A stretch of 64,000 nt of DNA from Epiperipatus broadwayi (lineage: Eukaryota; Onychophora; Udeonychophora; Euonychophora; Peripatidae): contig JAQFVV010000013.1 in the NCBI GenBank assembly GCA_028023455.1, positions 13,156,258 through 13,220,257 on the forward strand. The letters run 5' to 3'. Within the stretch, counting starts at the first letter, position 1. Each line of letters begins with the position of its first letter. Shown piece after piece: positions 62,000 through 64,000 of the stretch. The position numbers and the translations under genes are program-made. The notes beneath the pieces were generated by a model, which saw only the letters and a list, made by a program, of their open reading frames with translations, had not been told where the DNA came from and ran no database searches.

Positions 62000-62207
62000 T
62001 AATAGACAGGGTATTAGCACAGACTTTCACATGACCCACCACTCTCCACACTATCTCATAATACTGATGATTGCTGGTTTAGCATGAAATACGTATATTG
62101 GTGATTATTTATCTTTTCACATATGTGTGTTCAGGTGTATCAGTATTATGAGATAGTGTGGAGGGTGGTGGGTCATGTGAAAGTCTGTGCTAATACCCTG
62201 TCTATTA
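62000..62207. repeat. 69-bp inverted repeat with one mismatch
   Basis: Arm 62000-62068 (TAATAGACAGGGTATTAGC...) and arm 62139-62207 are inverted copies with 68 of 69 matches around a 70-base spacer. The single difference is T in CACTCTCC against the complement of GGGTGG in the other arm. The frame at 61881-62087 overlaps the left arm by chance. Confidence 0.92.
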
Positions 62208-64000
62208 AATATATATTTAAGTAAAAGTAAGTCAGTTTTAAATATACCCATTAGAGAATTAAGACTCCTTTACTGAGTGTTAGTAATGATTTTATCAGGA
62301 ATGAGAGTGAGATTAAATGGGGGGGGGGGGGTTGTCCTATTTAACTTTCCTGCTAAAGCAATTAAAATTCTATAACCAACCAATAATTAAATAGCTGGCA
62401 GAATTGGATTTAGACTGTCTATTGGGGAAAAAAATTCAACTTCATTTGGAAGGCGTCAACTATGCACATAGATATAATAATATATATTGCAAAATAATGT
62501 AATTACAATTAAATATAAAATAATATATATTTACAATTTTTTTGTAACATATAGGTTTTGAGTCATGATGCTTCTCATATTTATTTAAAAGTCAAGAGAT
62601 GTTTGATGGATCTAAATGTGTTGATGTTGAATCTTGGAAAGATATTTTAAAATTTTTAATAACTTTAAGTGTAACTGCATCGTTTTTTTTTTTAACAAGT
62701 TTTGTTTGCAGTCGTTTTTATATTTATGTAGTTTTTTAAAATAATTTTTTTTTCTTGATTTTTAAAAATAGATGTTTCACAAAATAATAAAGAAAAAAAA
62801 GATTGAATTTATGAGTTTTTAAGTTAATATTGAGTAAATAATTTACAAACACCATACACATATTTTTTGTTTATTTATGTATACACACACAGACCTCCAT
62901 CATAGAGTTAATATATATAGTTTTACAGCAGTATTTGATTAAAGAAAGAATATATATATATAATTATTATTTCTGGAAAATCCAAGTCAAAAAGAATTAT
63001 CAGCAAATTAGTTGTAAAGTAGTATTTTCACAAATCCATAAGACCAACATAATAGAGTTAATATATATATAATTTTACAGAAGTATCTGAACAAGAAAGA
63101 ATAAATACAAATAATTATTATTAATGGAAAATCCAAGTCAAAAAGAATTGTTAGCAAAAATATAAAATAGCATATTTTTAAAGTTCACAAATTGCATTAT
63201 GTAAATTTCAGCTTTTAACAGATATTAAGGAAAGATGATCTTGACTGGTTGAAATTTTATTTAAGGCTACACAAACAAAATGCCAAATTTTTATTCATTA
63301 TTTTAGAATTTTTTTTTTTTTTAGAAATAATGAGTGAATCAGCAGAGTGTCTGCTGTAAATATCTCAGTATAATCTTTGCTTATGAGAGAAACAGGAGAC
63401 ATCATTGACGATCTAGCTGTTGGATTTTTTTTGTAATACTGATTAATGGAACTTATGGAATAATGATTAATGAATCCCTATGAAATATCATAACCTGATA
63501 TTTGAATCCTGGTGAAATTTGTAAAAAAAATATTTAGATTTTAAGCAAGTTTGGAATTTTTTTTTTTTAAATATTCAATCTACTTAGTCATCTAATATGA
63601 TTAGCAGTGCAATTCTTAGTTAAAAGGTGAAATAAGGAAGGAATGCAAGAGTCATCATCTATTATTTGTTTGGACTGGGGTATTGCCTTTTCATTCATTG
63701 TTTTTTTAAAAGATGTAAAATCCTTTGCCCTGTAGTGGGATATTTGAAGGTTGTTTTATTTGCCTATAGTCATTATTATTAGAATATATCAATATAAATA
63801 TGTTGTGTTCGTTTAGATGCATTCTCATGTTAAGGAACTTTATTAATAATTTCTTTTGCTATGTATATGATAGGCTAATCTTTAAATTCCAAAAATGTAC
63901 ATTTTATTTCATTAATAAAAAAATTCTGAAATTTAATTTCAAATTGAACAGTTAAAACAAAAAATAAAATAACCTAATCTATCATCTGCAATGGGATTAG
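62208..64000. other. AT-rich stretch to the window edge
   Basis: Contains a G11 run near 62320 and a 150-bp direct duplication (62891-63190). No gene is seen. Confidence 0.45.
62891..63190. repeat. 150-bp direct duplication
   Basis: Unit 1 starts at 62891 (AGACCTCCATCATAGAGTTA) and unit 2 at 63041 (AGACCAACATAATAGAGTTA). Both contain TGGAAAATCCAAGTCAAAAA near their middle. Confidence 0.8.

Noticed and set aside
1-64000. A new defence, toxin, biosynthetic or CRISPR-type system
   Set aside because: The window is animal DNA made of transposons and spacer. No regularly spaced repeats, gene cluster or unknown enzyme frame supports such a claim.

Overview
This is a 64 kb stretch of very AT-rich, gene-poor animal DNA. 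It looks like an invertebrate, but I cannot name the phylum. No intact host gene is recognisable. Almost everything I can identify is transposable-element material: one young Ty3/Gypsy LTR retrotransposon, several decayed non-LTR elements (LINEs), a decayed hAT DNA transposon with two other elements nested in it, a small Tigger/pogo-like element, tRNA-derived SINEs, and a family of long inverted-repeat elements. The many short open frames elsewhere are what this base composition gives by chance.

Layout. 1-1303: minus-strand remnant of a retroelement ORF1/gag-like protein with zinc knuckles, running off the left edge. About 2.15-8.3 kb and 17.07-17.27 kb: a block of diverged tandem duplications, here called A1-A2-B1-B2. 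8307-17073: a Ty3/Gypsy element on the minus strand with unusually long LTRs (2241 and 2251 bp), inserted into B2. The paralogous unit B1 still carries the empty target site, so both ends and the 4-bp target duplication (ATAT) can be fixed exactly. 21.06-22.27 kb: a giant near-palindrome of the inverted-repeat family. About 24.86-28.05 kb: a decayed LINE (endonuclease to reverse transcriptase to C-terminus) carrying a 111-bp tRNA-Ala-like SINE with perfect 13-bp target duplications. 29.4-29.9 kb: two more tRNA-like SINE remnants. 35117-36115: a Tigger/pogo-like element with TA target sites. 36255-36780: the minimal form of the inverted-repeat family. 43.04-43.48 kb: 3' end of a decayed RTE-like LINE. 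45.0-49.1 kb: a pair of unclassified diverged repeats around about 2.8 kb. 56967-61803: a ZBED5/SCAND3-like hAT transposon with an 8-bp target duplication (CTTTATAT), into which an RTE LINE fragment and an inverted-repeat element have inserted. 62000-62207: a 69-bp inverted repeat with one mismatch.

How the parts relate. The Gypsy element is the youngest piece: I find by eye only three substitutions between its LTRs outside simple repeats. Its polyprotein (protease, reverse transcriptase, RNase H, integrase) is open over 1140 codons, but the capsid region is split by a one-base frame change in a T run. The hAT, LINE, RTE and inverted-repeat sequences are all old and inactive, and their nesting gives a relative insertion order. 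I see no CRISPR array, rRNA, functional tRNA, operon or plausible new defence or biosynthetic system.
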